A stretch of DNA of 40,368 nucleotides from Clostridia bacterium. GTDB lineage: Bacteria > Bacillota > Clostridia > Christensenellales > Aristaeellaceae. The DNA lies in NCBI GenBank assembly GCA_017550035.1, contig JAFYLS010000060.1:1-40368 (forward strand), in the 5' to 3' direction. The notes under the pieces are model-generated. The model saw nothing but the letters and a program-made list of their open reading frames with translations, ran no database searches and was not told the origin of the DNA. Every line of letters starts with the position of its first letter. Position 1 is the stretch's first letter. The translations under genes and the position numbers were made by a program. Shown one piece after another: positions 30,909 to 39,633 of this stretch.

Positions 30909-32207
30909 ATGAGCATGAACAAGAAAACCGTGGAAGATATCCAGGTAAACGGCAAGCGCGTTCTGGTGCGCGTGGACTTCAACGTTCCCATGGACGAAAA
31001 CAAGAACATCACCGACGAAAACCGCATCGTCGGCGCTCTGCCCACCATTAAGTACCTGCTCAAGAACGAAGCCAAGGTTGTTCTGTGCAGCCATATGGGC
31101 AAGCCCCACAATGTGTTCAACGATACCATCAAGCTGACCAAGAAGGAAAAGGCCAAGGTGGAAGCTCTGCCCGAAGAAGAACGCGAAGCCGCTGCCGCCG
31201 CCTTCATCGAAAAGGCCAAGGGCGATGTGAAGAAGTTCTCTCTGGCTCCCGTTGCCAAGCGTCTTTCCGAGCACCTGGGCTTTGAAGTGCTGATGGCTGA
31301 AGACGTCATCGGCCCCGATGCCAAGGCAAAGGCCGAATCCCTGAAGCCCGGCCAGGTGCTGCTGCTGGAAAACCTGCGCTTCCATGCTGAAGAAGAAAAG
31401 AACGATCCCGAATACGCCAAGGCTCTGGCTGCTTACGGCGATGTGTATGTAAACGATGCTTTCGGTACCGCTCACCGCGCTCATGCCTCCACCGAAGGCG
31501 TTACCCATTACCTGCCTGCCGTGTGCGGCTACCTGATTGAAAAGGAACTGCGCGTTATGGGCGGCGCTCTGGAAAATCCCGACCGTCCCTTCCTGGCCAT
31601 CCTGGGCGGCGCCAAGGTTTCCGACAAGATCGGCGTGATCAACAACCTGCTGGAAAAGGTTGACGTGCTCATCATCGGCGGCGGCATGGCTTACACCTTC
31701 CAGAAGGCCATGGGCGGCAAGATCGGCAACTCCCTGTGCGAAGATGACAAGCTGGAACTGGCCAAGGAACTGCTGGCCAAGGCCGCTTACAAGGGCAAGC
31801 GCATCGTACTGCCCGTGGACAACGAAGCCGGCAACGATTTCAGCAATGACTGCCTGCACATCACCGTCCATTCTCAGGAAATTCCCGATGGCTTCGAAGG
31901 CCTTGACATCGGCCCCGTGACCCGCGGCATGTTCGTCAACGAAGTCAAGCGCGCTCACACCATCATCTGGAACGGCCCCATGGGCGTTTCCGAATTCTCC
32001 AACTTCGCCGCCGGCACCCGCGCCGTGGCTGAAGCTGTGGCCAACAACCCCGGCATCACCATCATCGGCGGCGGCGACAGTGCTGCTGCTATCCAGAACC
32101 TGGGCTTTGCCGATAAGGTGACCCATGTTTCCACCGGCGGCGGCGCTTCCCTGGAATACCTGGAAGGCAAGGAACTGCCCGGTATCGCTGCTCTGAACGA
32201 AAAGTAA
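30909..32207 (+). CDS. pgk: Phosphoglycerate kinase
   Basis: A 432-residue glycolytic enzyme that makes ATP from 1,3-bisphosphoglycerate. Motifs are [67 protein letters not shown] and IGGGDSAAA. It is about 35 residues longer than most bacterial Pgk because of a charged helical insert after SHMGKP (about residues 70-105, Lys/Glu/Ala-rich). The ATG 30909 has AAGGAG eight bases upstream. Codon use is highly biased, typical of strong expression. It lies 104 bases after cggR and 98 bases before tpiA. Confidence 0.97.
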   Translation: MSMNKKTVEDIQVNGKRVLVRVDFNVPMDENKNITDENRIVGALPTIKYLLKNEAKVVLCSHMGKPHNVFNDTIKLTKKEKAKVEALPEEEREAAAAAFIEKAKGDVKKFSLAPVAKRLSEHLGFEVLMAEDVIGPDAKAKAESLKPGQVLLLENLRFHAEEEKNDPEYAKALAAYGDVYVNDAFGTAHRAHASTEGVTHYLPAVCGYLIEKELRVMGGALENPDRPFLAILGGAKVSDKIGVINNLLEKVDVLIIGGGMAYTFQKAMGGKIGNSLCEDDKLELAKELLAKAAYKGKRIVLPVDNEAGNDFSNDCLHITVHSQEIPDGFEGLDIGPVTRGMFVNEVKRAHTIIWNGPMGVSEFSNFAAGTRAVAEAVANNPGITIIGGGDSAAAIQNLGFADKVTHVSTGGGASLEYLEGKELPGIAALNEK

Positions 32208-32227
32208 TTTTCAGCAAACCTTTCATG

Positions 32228-32255
32228 TCCGGGGCAGAATTGCCCCGGATATTTT
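32228..32255 (+). terminator. Intergenic hairpin between pgk and tpiA
   Basis: A perfect nine-pair stem TCCGGGGCA (32228-32236) / TGCCCCGGA (32241-32249) with a GAAT loop, followed by TATTTT. The T tract is short, so it may be a partial terminator or an mRNA-stabilising 3' end for pgk rather than a full stop. Confidence 0.6.
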
Positions 32256-32305
32256 CCGTCAAACCATTTCACTGAATAAATGCAAGCAAAAGGAGAACAT
32301 CCGTC

Positions 32306-33058
32306 ATGCGTACTCCCATCATTGCCGGTAACTGGAAAATGAACAAGACTCCCGCCGAAGCCAAGGCGCTGGTGAACGAACTCAAACCCCTGGTAGCTGA
32401 TGCCAATGCCACCGTGGTGGTGTGCGTGCCCTATGTGGACCTGTGCCCCGTTTTGAAGGCTGTGGAAGGCACCAACATTCATGTGGGTGCCCAGAACGTG
32501 CACTTCAAGGAAAGCGGCGCCTACACCGGCGAAATTTCCGCCAGCATGCTCAAGGAACTGGGCGTGGAATACGTGGTCATCGGCCACAGCGAACGCCGTC
32601 AGTACTTCGGTGAAACCGATGCTACCGTGAACCTGCGCACCCTGGCTGCCGTGAAGGCCGGTCTGACCCCCATCGTGTGCGTGGGCGAGCGCAAGGAAGA
32701 ACGTGAAGCCGGCTACACCAACGCGCTGGTGGAATACCAGACTCTGATCGCCCTGAACGGCCTGAGCGACGAAGAAATCAAGAACACCGTCATCGCCTAT
32801 GAACCCGTGTGGGCCATCGGCACCGGTCTTACCGCCACCGACGAACAGGCCAACGAAACCATCGGCGTGATCCGCGCTGCCATCGAACGCAAGTACGGCA
32901 AGGAAGTTTCCGAAGCCATCCGCATCCAGTACGGCGGCAGCATGAACCCCAAGAATGTGAAGGGTCTCATGGCTCAGAGCGAAATCGACGGCGGCCTCAT
33001 CGGCGGCGCTTCTCTGAAGGCTGAAGATTTCTCTCTGGTCGTCAACTACGACAAGTAA
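32306..33058 (+). CDS. tpiA: Triosephosphate isomerase
   Basis: A 250-residue TIM-barrel enzyme that interconverts dihydroxyacetone phosphate and glyceraldehyde-3-phosphate. Catalytic residues are seen in IIAGNWKMNK (Asn, Lys), VVIGHSERRQYFGE (His), and VIAYEPVWAIGTG (Glu). The phosphate-binding end has IQYGGSMNPKN and IGGASLKAEDF. Length is standard. AAGGAG precedes the ATG by ten bases. It is the last gene of the cggR-pgk-tpiA cluster, with strongly biased codons. Confidence 0.97.
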   Translation: MRTPIIAGNWKMNKTPAEAKALVNELKPLVADANATVVVCVPYVDLCPVLKAVEGTNIHVGAQNVHFKESGAYTGEISASMLKELGVEYVVIGHSERRQYFGETDATVNLRTLAAVKAGLTPIVCVGERKEEREAGYTNALVEYQTLIALNGLSDEEIKNTVIAYEPVWAIGTGLTATDEQANETIGVIRAAIERKYGKEVSEAIRIQYGGSMNPKNVKGLMAQSEIDGGLIGGASLKAEDFSLVVNYDK

Positions 33059-33104
33059 GGGGCTCCGCCCCCTACACCCCCGGCAGGGGAACTGAGTTCC
33101 CCTG
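33059..33104. repeat. Double palindrome, REP-like element downstream of tpiA
   Basis: Two adjacent palindromes: GGGGC-TCC-GCCCC (33059-33071) and a perfect nine-pair CAGGGGAAC-TGA-GTTCCCCTG (33084-33104). They are joined by a C-rich spacer. The pattern resembles dispersed extragenic palindromes, but only one copy is in this window, so its repeat nature is inferred. Confidence 0.45.
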
Positions 33105-33163
33105 CACCCCGCATTACGGGATGAAATAGTGTTTCTTTCAAACACTTTCCCCGTGCTGCTTAT

Positions 33164-33192
33164 TCGCCCCGAACGACTCGGGGCGATTTTTT
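33164..33192 (+). terminator. Intrinsic terminator for cggR-pgk-tpiA
   Basis: Stem TCGCCCCGA (33164-33172) / TCGGGGCGA (33178-33186), five-base loop, six T residues. A smaller hairpin (AGTGTTT-CTTTC-AAACACT, 33129-33147) lies just before. Confidence 0.92.
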
Positions 33193-33250
33193 GTTTCAGT
33201 TTCATTTCCACCAATTTCTGTTTCATTTCCAGCAGCTTGATCCCTTCCCC

Positions 33251-33279
33251 TTGACCGAAAAAGCAAATCCCTCTATAAT
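33251..33279 (+). promoter_or_regulatory. Promoter for the alpha-xylosidase gene
   Basis: TTGACC (33251-33256), 17 bases, TATAAT (33274-33279), 45 bases before the ATG. Confidence 0.88.
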
Positions 33280-33324
33280 AAATTCAGCCGAAAACACAAT
33301 ATTTCATAGCAAGGAGACAGTTCT

Positions 33325-35637
33325 ATGAAATTCAATAACGGTTATTGGGTCATCAAACCGGGCGTGAATGCCCATCACTGCCGGCAGATTCGCAAAGTAT
33401 GGGTGTCCCCGGACAAAACCAGGGTGCATCTGTATGCCGTCAAATACCCGGAAGACTACCGCGGGCTGGACGGCCCCTCCTTTGAGATTGACATTACCGC
33501 GCCGCAAAAGGACATTCTGCGCTTTACTGCCGCCCACTTTATCGGTTCCCGGCAGAAAATGCCTGCCTTTGAACTGAACGATCTGCACCTGCCCATGGAG
33601 GTTTCCGAACAAGACGACCGCATCGAGATCGCATCCGGCGGCCTCAAGCTGATCGTCACCTACCGCCCCTGCTCCTTCTGCTACTACTGGCAGGATGAAC
33701 CCATCACCGCGGTAGGCGATCACTTCGGCGCGCCTATGCTGAGCTACATGGACACCCCGGAAGGTCCCTTCATGCGGGCACAATTGGAAGTGGACGTGGG
33801 CAAAAAGGTGTACGGTCTGGGCGAACGCTTCACCGCCTTTGTCAAGAACGGTCAGGTGGTGGATATCTGGAACGAGGACGGCGGCACCGCCAGCGAGATC
33901 GCCTACAAAAACATCCCCTTCTATGTAACCAACCGGGGCTACGGCGTTCTGGTGAACGATCCCGGCCCCGTCAGTTTTGAAGTCTGCTCCGAAGCGGTGA
34001 CCAAAGTACAGTTCTCCGTACCCGGACACAAGCTGGATTTCATGGTGGTGGGCGGCGGCAATATGAAAAATGTGCTGTCCTCCTACACCGCCCTGGCAGG
34101 CCGTCCGGCGCTGCCCCCAGCCTGGACTTTCGGCCTGTGGCTTTCTTCCTCCTTCACCACCTCCTATGACGAAAACACCGTCATGTCCTTCATTGACGGC
34201 ATGCAGGAGCGGGGCATTCCTCTGTCCGTTTTCCACTTTGACTGCTTCTGGATGAAGGAAAACGAATGGTGCGGCTTTGAATGGGATCAGGACATGTTCC
34301 CGGATATCGAAGGACTGATCAAACGCATCCACGAAAAGGGCCTGAAAGTATGCGTGTGGATCAACCCCTATATCGGCCAGAACAGCCCCACCTTCAGAGA
34401 AGCCATGGACAAAAACTACCTGCTCAACCGTCCCAACGGCGACGTCTGGCAGTGGGATTTGTGGCAGGCCGGCTGCGCCGTGGTGGATTTCACCAACCCC
34501 GAGGCAGTGCAATGGTATAAGAATAAGCTGAAAATGTTGATGAGTCAGGGTGTGGACTGCTTTAAGACCGACTTTGGCGAGCGCATTCCCACCGACGTAA
34601 AATACTTTGACGGCTCTGACCCCGAGCGCATGCACAACTACTACACCTACCTCTACAATAAGGCGGTGTATGACGCCATCTGCGAAGAAAGAGGCGAAGA
34701 AGAAGCCTGCCTCTTTGCCCGCAGCGCCACGGTAGGCGGTCAGAAATTCCCCGTGCACTGGGGCGGCGACTGCAACTCCACCTACCCCTCCATGGCAGAA
34801 AGCCTGCGCGCCGGTCTTTCCCTGTGCCTGAGCGGCTTTGGCTACTGGAGCCACGATATGGGCGGCTTTGAAGGCACCGCCAATCCCGACGTATACAACC
34901 GCTGGCTGGCATTCGGCCTGCTTTCCTCCCATTCCCGCCTGCACGGCAGTTCCTCCTATCGCGTGCCTTGGCTCTTTGGCGAAGACAGCGTGGATGTATG
35001 CCGTCACTTTGCCAAGTTGAAAGCAAAGCTCATGCCCTATATCTACGATGCTGCCGCCATTGCCCATGAAACAGGCGTGCCCATGATGCGGGCCATGGTG
35101 CTGGAATTCCCCGGCGACCTGGGCGCCGAAGACTGCGACAGACAGTACATGCTGGGCGAACGTGTGCTGGTGGCGCCTGTGATGCGCAAAAACAACGTGT
35201 GTGACTATTACCTGCCCCGCGGCACCTGGACCCACCTGCTTTCCGGCGAAGTGAAGGAAGGCGGCTGTTGGCAGCAGGATACCTACGGCTTTATGTCCCT
35301 TCCCCTGTACGTCAGGGAAAACACGCTGCTGCCCATGGGCGCATGCGATACAAACGCCGTCTACGATTACGAAAAGGATGTGACACTGCGTCTGTATGCG
35401 CTGAAAGACTGCGCACGCTGCGATGTGCGCGACCAGAAGGGAAACATCGCCTTCTCCGCCTGTGCAAAGCTGGAAAAAGGCTCTGTCCATTTCGCCGTTC
35501 ACGACAAAGCGGATAATCTGAAACTTCTGCTTGTCAATGTGCATGCAGTCCATACCCTGACCGGCGCCCGGGCAGAAGATACCAAAGAAGGTCTGCTGCT
35601 TTTCCCCGACGGGAACGAAATCACCTATACGCTGTAA
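33325..35637 (+). CDS. yicI: Alpha-xylosidase, GH31 family (YicI type)
   Basis: A 770-residue glycoside hydrolase, close to the 772 residues of E. coli YicI. The nucleophile is in FKTDFGERIP (Asp416) and the acid/base in WGGDC (Asp482), at the same residue numbers as in YicI. Other family marks are VYGLGERF, FHFDCFWMKE and SHDMGGFEG. It should release alpha-xylose from xyloglucan-type oligosaccharides such as isoprimeverose, in the cytoplasm, since no signal peptide is seen. AAGGAG lies about nine bases before the ATG. It has its own promoter and terminator. No transporter or xylose gene adjoins it. Confidence 0.94.
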   Translation: MKFNNGYWVIKPGVNAHHCRQIRKVWVSPDKTRVHLYAVKYPEDYRGLDGPSFEIDITAPQKDILRFTAAHFIGSRQKMPAFELNDLHLPMEVSEQDDRIEIASGGLKLIVTYRPCSFCYYWQDEPITAVGDHFGAPMLSYMDTPEGPFMRAQLEVDVGKKVYGLGERFTAFVKNGQVVDIWNEDGGTASEIAYKNIPFYVTNRGYGVLVNDPGPVSFEVCSEAVTKVQFSVPGHKLDFMVVGGGNMKNVLSSYTALAGRPALPPAWTFGLWLSSSFTTSYDENTVMSFIDGMQERGIPLSVFHFDCFWMKENEWCGFEWDQDMFPDIEGLIKRIHEKGLKVCVWINPYIGQNSPTFREAMDKNYLLNRPNGDVWQWDLWQAGCAVVDFTNPEAVQWYKNKLKMLMSQGVDCFKTDFGERIPTDVKYFDGSDPERMHNYYTYLYNKAVYDAICEERGEEEACLFARSATVGGQKFPVHWGGDCNSTYPSMAESLRAGLSLCLSGFGYWSHDMGGFEGTANPDVYNRWLAFGLLSSHSRLHGSSSYRVPWLFGEDSVDVCRHFAKLKAKLMPYIYDAAAIAHETGVPMMRAMVLEFPGDLGAEDCDRQYMLGERVLVAPVMRKNNVCDYYLPRGTWTHLLSGEVKEGGCWQQDTYGFMSLPLYVRENTLLPMGACDTNAVYDYEKDVTLRLYALKDCARCDVRDQKGNIAFSACAKLEKGSVHFAVHDKADNLKLLLVNVHAVHTLTGARAEDTKEGLLLFPDGNEITYTL

Positions 35638-35664
35638 GAAACACATCAGCAACCAAAGCAAAAA

Positions 35665-35706
35665 CCGCCGCAAAGTTCCTCTCAGGAGCTCTGCGGCGGC
35701 CTTTTT
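35665..35706. terminator. Bidirectional terminator between yicI and the Gld-like operon
   Basis: A long imperfect stem with outer arms CCGCCGCA (35665-35672) and TGCGGCGG (35692-35699). It is followed by CCTTTTT on the plus strand and preceded by AAAAA, so it can serve both convergent units. Confidence 0.88.
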
Positions 35707-35725
35707 ATCTTCTTTTTGATTTATG

Positions 35726-37144
35726 TTATTTCCGCTTGCGCACGATGTACACCGCTGCGCCTGCCGCCAGAATCAGTGCAGGCAGCACACCGATGATCAG
35801 CACGGTAAAGCGGCTCTGAGCCTGCTGCGGCACGGAAAGCACGTGCGTGTTCAGATTCTTCACACGGATGGACAGCGTTTCCGTCTGGTCGCACAGCATG
35901 CCCAGTCCGTTCATGAACATATCGTAATTGGCACCTGCCACCATGGTGTTCACAGGCTGATCCAGCAGCTGACTGGAAGTGATCCAGAAGAAGCGTGCAT
36001 CCTGCTTGTAAGCCAGTGCACCCACCGTATAGGTGCCCGTTTCATCCTCATCCGTCTTTTCCAGCTGCGTGGTCTGCAAGCCGTCCCGCTTGAGATAGGC
36101 TTTATCGGACGTGGTCAGGATTTTAGCCATAGCAGCGCCGCTGCCCACCGTTTCTTCAATAGGCTGGGAAATGGGCAGCAGCACCCGGTAACCGCCCGCT
36201 TTCAGCGCGGACGTGACGGCATGGTCGGACAAGTCCGGCAGCAGATAGTAGGGATAGCGGTTCAGATGCTTGGAAGTATCGCCTTCCATAATGAGCCCGG
36301 TTTTGGCCGTCATGCCCATGAAGGAAGTGACCTGCATCAAATTGGGCATGGCATCATCTTCCATATAATCCGTCACCAGAAATACCTTGCCGCCCGACTG
36401 CAGATAGGCGATCAGCTGTTCTGCTTCTTCCGGGGCAATATCTGCTTTCGGCACGTGGATCAGCACGCAGGCTGCATCTTCCGGCACCCGGTCCGCAGAA
36501 ATCAGGGAAAGCGGTTCTGCCATCAGATTCTCCGCCGTCATGTAGCCCTTTACCGTATCGCCCAGATCCTTTTCTCCGTGTCCCTGCAGAATATACACCT
36601 TGGGGAAGGTTGCACGGGAAACATAATGCAGCGCAGAAGTGATCACGCTTTCGCCGTTAAAGTAGGCCAGCGTTTCCTGCGTGCCGTCCTCCAGCGTATT
36701 GACTGTCATCTGATAGATCTGGTCATACCCCACCAGCTGATGCCGTTTTTCGGACGCAGCCAGCACGGAATTCACATACAGGCGGTTCAGGTCAATACCA
36801 TACTGCTCCACAAAGGCAGGATCGTCCGCCGGATCCAGGCTTTCCACATGGATACGGGCATTCTTTTCCGCGTATCGGTTCAGGAACCGGGTCATGATCT
36901 CGTTTTCTTTCCCGGCAGGCGCCAGAAGATACAAGGTCACATCCGTTTCCAGTTCATCCAGAATTTTTTCCGTCTGTTCAGAAAAAGTATACAGTTCAGT
37001 GCCGCTCAGATCCTTTTCCGTCCAGGAAGAGGGCAGGAACCCAACGCCGATATTCACGCCCGCCAGCAGCGCTGCAACCAGCACGATGGAAAGGGCATGA
37101 AGCGCACCCAGTTTGGAAAAGCGGGCCGTTCTCTTTTTGCTCAT
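35726..37144 (-). CDS. GldG-like ABC-system extracytoplasmic protein
   Basis: A 472-residue protein with an N-terminal transmembrane helix (about 15-38) and a C-terminal one (RFTVLIIGVLPALILAAGAAVYIV) followed by RKRK. The large outside part has the pattern of the GldG/ABC-type auxiliary family: ELYTFSEQTEKILDELETDVTLYLL, VYILQGHGEKDL, and QLIAYLQSGGKVFLVTDY. It has no ATPase motif. Such proteins work with an ABC-2 permease and ATPase; the exported substrate is unknown in Firmicutes. The ATG 37144 has GGAGG eight bases upstream and overlaps the permease stop by four bases. Confidence 0.85.
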   Translation of the reverse strand: MSKKRTARFSKLGALHALSIVLVAALLAGVNIGVGFLPSSWTEKDLSGTELYTFSEQTEKILDELETDVTLYLLAPAGKENEIMTRFLNRYAEKNARIHVESLDPADDPAFVEQYGIDLNRLYVNSVLAASEKRHQLVGYDQIYQMTVNTLEDGTQETLAYFNGESVITSALHYVSRATFPKVYILQGHGEKDLGDTVKGYMTAENLMAEPLSLISADRVPEDAACVLIHVPKADIAPEEAEQLIAYLQSGGKVFLVTDYMEDDAMPNLMQVTSFMGMTAKTGLIMEGDTSKHLNRYPYYLLPDLSDHAVTSALKAGGYRVLLPISQPIEETVGSGAAMAKILTTSDKAYLKRDGLQTTQLEKTDEDETGTYTVGALAYKQDARFFWITSSQLLDQPVNTMVAGANYDMFMNGLGMLCDQTETLSIRVKNLNTHVLSVPQQAQSRFTVLIIGVLPALILAAGAAVYIVRKRK

Positions 37145-38007
37145 TCCGCCCACCTCCTCTTCTGCAGCGACTGCACCGTGAGGAACAAAAACAGTACGAT
37201 CACGGACAGGAAGTACACCATGTGCTTTACATCAAACACGCCGTTGAGCTGCGCATAGAAGCGGTCAAAAAGACCCAGCCTGCGCATCACATTGGCAAAG
37301 CCGCCAAAGAAAGGCAGCGGCTCCAACCGGTAATACACATACAGCCCGGCAATGCTGAGCACCCCAAGCCCCGCGCATACCGCAAGGCTCTTCGTCAGCA
37401 GGTAAATCAGCAAAAACGCCAGCACAATCGCCACCGTCAGCGCAATGAAGGATGCGCGGCTCATAGGGCTCATATAGCTGACCAGGTCGTTCAGCAGATA
37501 CAAAATCAGCAGCACCAGCAGCGTAATCACCGCAGATGCCACCTGATTCTCCGTCATGGAAGAGATGAACAGCCCCACAGAAAGCAAAGCTGCCCCCAGC
37601 AGGAAAAAAGCGAACAGACCATTGTACGCCATCAAGAGATTTACATTGCCCCACGCACACAGGATCAGCGGATAAGTGCCGATGATCACGCAGGGCACAA
37701 GCAGCACTGCCGCCATAGCCAGATATTTACCCAGCACCACAGAGGACATGCGCAGCGGAAGGGCATACAGCAATTGATCGGTCTTTTGCTTTTTTTCCTC
37801 GGCCAGAGAGCGCATGGTAAGCACAGGCACCGCCACCATGTAAATGAAGCTGACGGCTTTCAGGGAATATTCAAAACTGGCAGTATAGCCGCTCAGGTTG
37901 TTCACCATCACATACACGCCGGTAAACAGCACCAGAAAGGCGGTAAACAGATAGCCGGGAATGCCCTTGAAATAAGCGCCGAATTCCCTCTTGAACACAG
38001 CCATCAT
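37141..38007 (-). CDS. ABC-2 type permease, GldF-like
   Basis: About 288 residues with six or more transmembrane helices. It opens with AVFKREFGAYFKGIPGYLFTAFLVLFTGVY, the usual start of ABC-2 permeases of this class, and has MRSLAEEKKQKTDQLLYALPL, a conserved cytoplasmic motif. It would form the channel for the ATPase encoded just upstream. The open frame continues about 68 codons into the ATPase gene, but ATG 38007 overlaps the ATPase stop (ATGA) and has GGGAGG ten bases upstream. The gldG-like gene is coupled downstream. Confidence 0.9.
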   Translation of the reverse strand: MMAVFKREFGAYFKGIPGYLFTAFLVLFTGVYVMVNNLSGYTASFEYSLKAVSFIYMVAVPVLTMRSLAEEKKQKTDQLLYALPLRMSSVVLGKYLAMAAVLLVPCVIIGTYPLILCAWGNVNLLMAYNGLFAFFLLGAALLSVGLFISSMTENQVASAVITLLVLLILYLLNDLVSYMSPMSRASFIALTVAIVLAFLLIYLLTKSLAVCAGLGVLSIAGLYVYYRLEPLPFFGGFANVMRRLGLFDRFYAQLNGVFDVKHMVYFLSVIVLFLFLTVQSLQKRRWAE

Positions 38008-38960
38008 ACGCGCTGTTCCTCCCTTCCTGCCATCGTGGTCATTTCCAGATACATCTGCTCCAAAGTAGGTTTTTCCGTACGCATTTCCAGCAGCGGAAGT
38101 GCGGCAGATGCAAAGGCGGTAAACACATTTTCCCGAAGGTCCGCGCACTCCTTGGCAATCAGCACGGCGTGCCAAACACCCGTTTCCTCCGTTTCTTCCA
38201 TGCGGATACACACTGCGCCGGCAATGCCGTTTAGTATCCCGCGCACATTTTCTTCATCGCCGCGGATCAGCAGGTGCAGTTTTGATTCGCCCGCAAAGCG
38301 GCGCGTCAGGTTTTCTTTGGTATCCGCTGCCAGCAGCTTTCCGTTTACAATGATGAGAAGACTGTCGCACACAGATTCCACTTCGCTCAAAATATGGCTG
38401 GACAGTATGACCGTATGATCCCTGCCCAGTTCCCGGATGAGTTCCCGGATTTCAATGATCTGCACCGGGTCCAAACCCACCGTAGGTTCATCCAGAATAA
38501 TGATCTCCGGATTGCCCATCAGCGCCTGCGCAATGCCTACACGCTGACGATAACCCTTGGACAGATTCCGGATCAGCCTGTTTTTCATATAGGTAATGCC
38601 TGTTTTTGCCATGGCATCCGCCAGCTGCTTTTGATGCTCGCTGCGGGGGACTCTTTTGGCTTCCAGCACGAATTTCAAGTATTCCGCGGGGGTCATATCC
38701 GCATATACCGGCGGAATTTCCGGCAGATAGCCGATGTGGCGCTTGGCTTCCATGGGCTTGAGCTGAATATCGTGCCCGGCAATAAATACTTCCCCTTCCG
38801 TGGCGCTGAGGCATCCGGTCAGAATGTTCATGGTCGTGCTTTTACCTGCGCCGTTGGGCCCAAGAAAACCATATACGGCCCCTTTTTCAATATGAAAACT
38901 CAAATCGTTCACGGCGGTATGAGCACCGTAACGCTTGGTCAGATGACTGACACGAATCAA
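38004..38960 (-). CDS. ABC transporter ATP-binding protein, GldA-like
   Basis: A 318-residue ATPase. Walker A is GPNGAGKSTT, the signature LSKGYRQRVGIAQAL, and Walker B IIILDEPTVGLDP. The C-terminal 90 residues form an accessory domain seen in drug- and Gld-type exporter ATPases. It powers the GldF-like permease encoded next. The TTG start at 38960 is preceded by AAGGAG ten bases upstream. It is the first gene of a three-gene unit behind the promoter at 39002-39030. Confidence 0.92.
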   Translation of the reverse strand: MIRVSHLTKRYGAHTAVNDLSFHIEKGAVYGFLGPNGAGKSTTMNILTGCLSATEGEVFIAGHDIQLKPMEAKRHIGYLPEIPPVYADMTPAEYLKFVLEAKRVPRSEHQKQLADAMAKTGITYMKNRLIRNLSKGYRQRVGIAQALMGNPEIIILDEPTVGLDPVQIIEIRELIRELGRDHTVILSSHILSEVESVCDSLLIIVNGKLLAADTKENLTRRFAGESKLHLLIRGDEENVRGILNGIAGAVCIRMEETEETGVWHAVLIAKECADLRENVFTAFASAALPLLEMRTEKPTLEQMYLEMTTMAGREEQRV

Positions 38961-39001
38961 AATGTGTCCGCTCCTTCCATATGGATTGATTGCATGCCGT
39001 A

Positions 39002-39030
39002 ATGATAGCGCGTTTTATCCCGATGTGCAA
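39002..39030 (-). promoter_or_regulatory. Promoter for the GldA/F/G-like operon
   Basis: Minus-strand TTGCAC (39025-39030), 17 bases, TATCAT (39002-39007), 41 bases before the TTG start. Confidence 0.72.
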
Positions 39031-39134
39031 GCAAAACGCCCTTTCGTTCACGATTTGTTTTCAAACACTATATCCGAACCATCCATTCATCCTCGGTTCA
39101 GGCAAAAAATTCCGTTTTTTCTTCGGCAAACCTC

Positions 39135-39163
39135 TTGCCAAACCCCTATCCGATGTGTATAAT
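39135..39163 (+). promoter_or_regulatory. Promoter for rpsF-ssb-rpsR
   Basis: TTGCCA (39135-39140), 17 bases, TATAAT (39158-39163) preceded by TG. Transcription should start near 39170, just before the hairpin leader. Confidence 0.87.
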
Positions 39164-39173
39164 ATGTTATTGG

Positions 39174-39210
39174 CACATCCTTGCGCCGCACAAAGTAAGT
39201 GGCGGTGCCA
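39174..39210 (+). promoter_or_regulatory. Candidate S6:S18-binding leader of rpsF
   Basis: GGCAC (39174-39178) pairs with GTGCC, and an inner stem CGCC / GGCG encloses a loop, with a CCG in the interior. A two-stem element with CCG in an rpsF leader is the known binding site for the S6:S18 complex, which represses its own operon. It lies 25 bases before the rpsF ATG. Confidence 0.5.
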
Positions 39211-39234
39211 TAAGTCCATGAGGAGGTGAAAGAC

Positions 39235-39618
39235 ATGAACAAGTACGAACTGGTGTACATCATCGACACCGTGGTGGAAGAGGAAGCCCGCAAGGCTCTG
39301 GTTGAAAAGTTCAACACCCTCATCACCGAAAACGGCGGCGAGATCGAAAAGGTGGAAGAGTGGGGCAAGCGCCGTCTGGCCTATGCCATCAACTACAAGA
39401 CCGAAGGTTACTACGTGCTGGTGAACTTCTCCGCGGCTTCCGAACTGCCCCTGGAGCTGGAACGTAACCTGAAGATCAACGAATCCATCATCCGCTACCA
39501 GACCGTCCGCATTCTGGAACGCAAGGTCGGCATCAAGCCCCGCGCTCCCCGCGTGATGGCCGCTCCCGTTCAGGCTGCTGAAGAAGTTTCCGAAGCTGCC
39601 AATACCGACGCTGAATAA
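39235..39618 (+). CDS. rpsF: Small ribosomal subunit protein bS6
   Basis: A 127-residue S6 protein. It opens with NKYELVYIIDT, followed by EIEKVEEWGKRRLAYAINYKTEGYYVLVNF and NESIIRYQTVRI, all S6 hallmarks. The C-terminal 30 residues are an Ala/Glu/Val-rich tail. S6 binds 16S rRNA together with S18 in the central domain of the small subunit. ATG 39235 is nine bases after AGGAGG; a GTG at 39226 overlaps that site and is not the start. It is first of rpsF-ssb-rpsR, the order common in Firmicutes. Confidence 0.97.
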   Translation: MNKYELVYIIDTVVEEEARKALVEKFNTLITENGGEIEKVEEWGKRRLAYAINYKTEGYYVLVNFSAASELPLELERNLKINESIIRYQTVRILERKVGIKPRAPRVMAAPVQAAEEVSEAANTDAE

Positions 39619-39633
39619 GCAAGAGGTACATGA

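Noticed and set aside
33304..35673. 789-codon minus-strand open frame opposite yicI
   Set aside because: The plus strand encodes a full-length GH31 enzyme with both catalytic Asp residues. The antisense frame has no domain.
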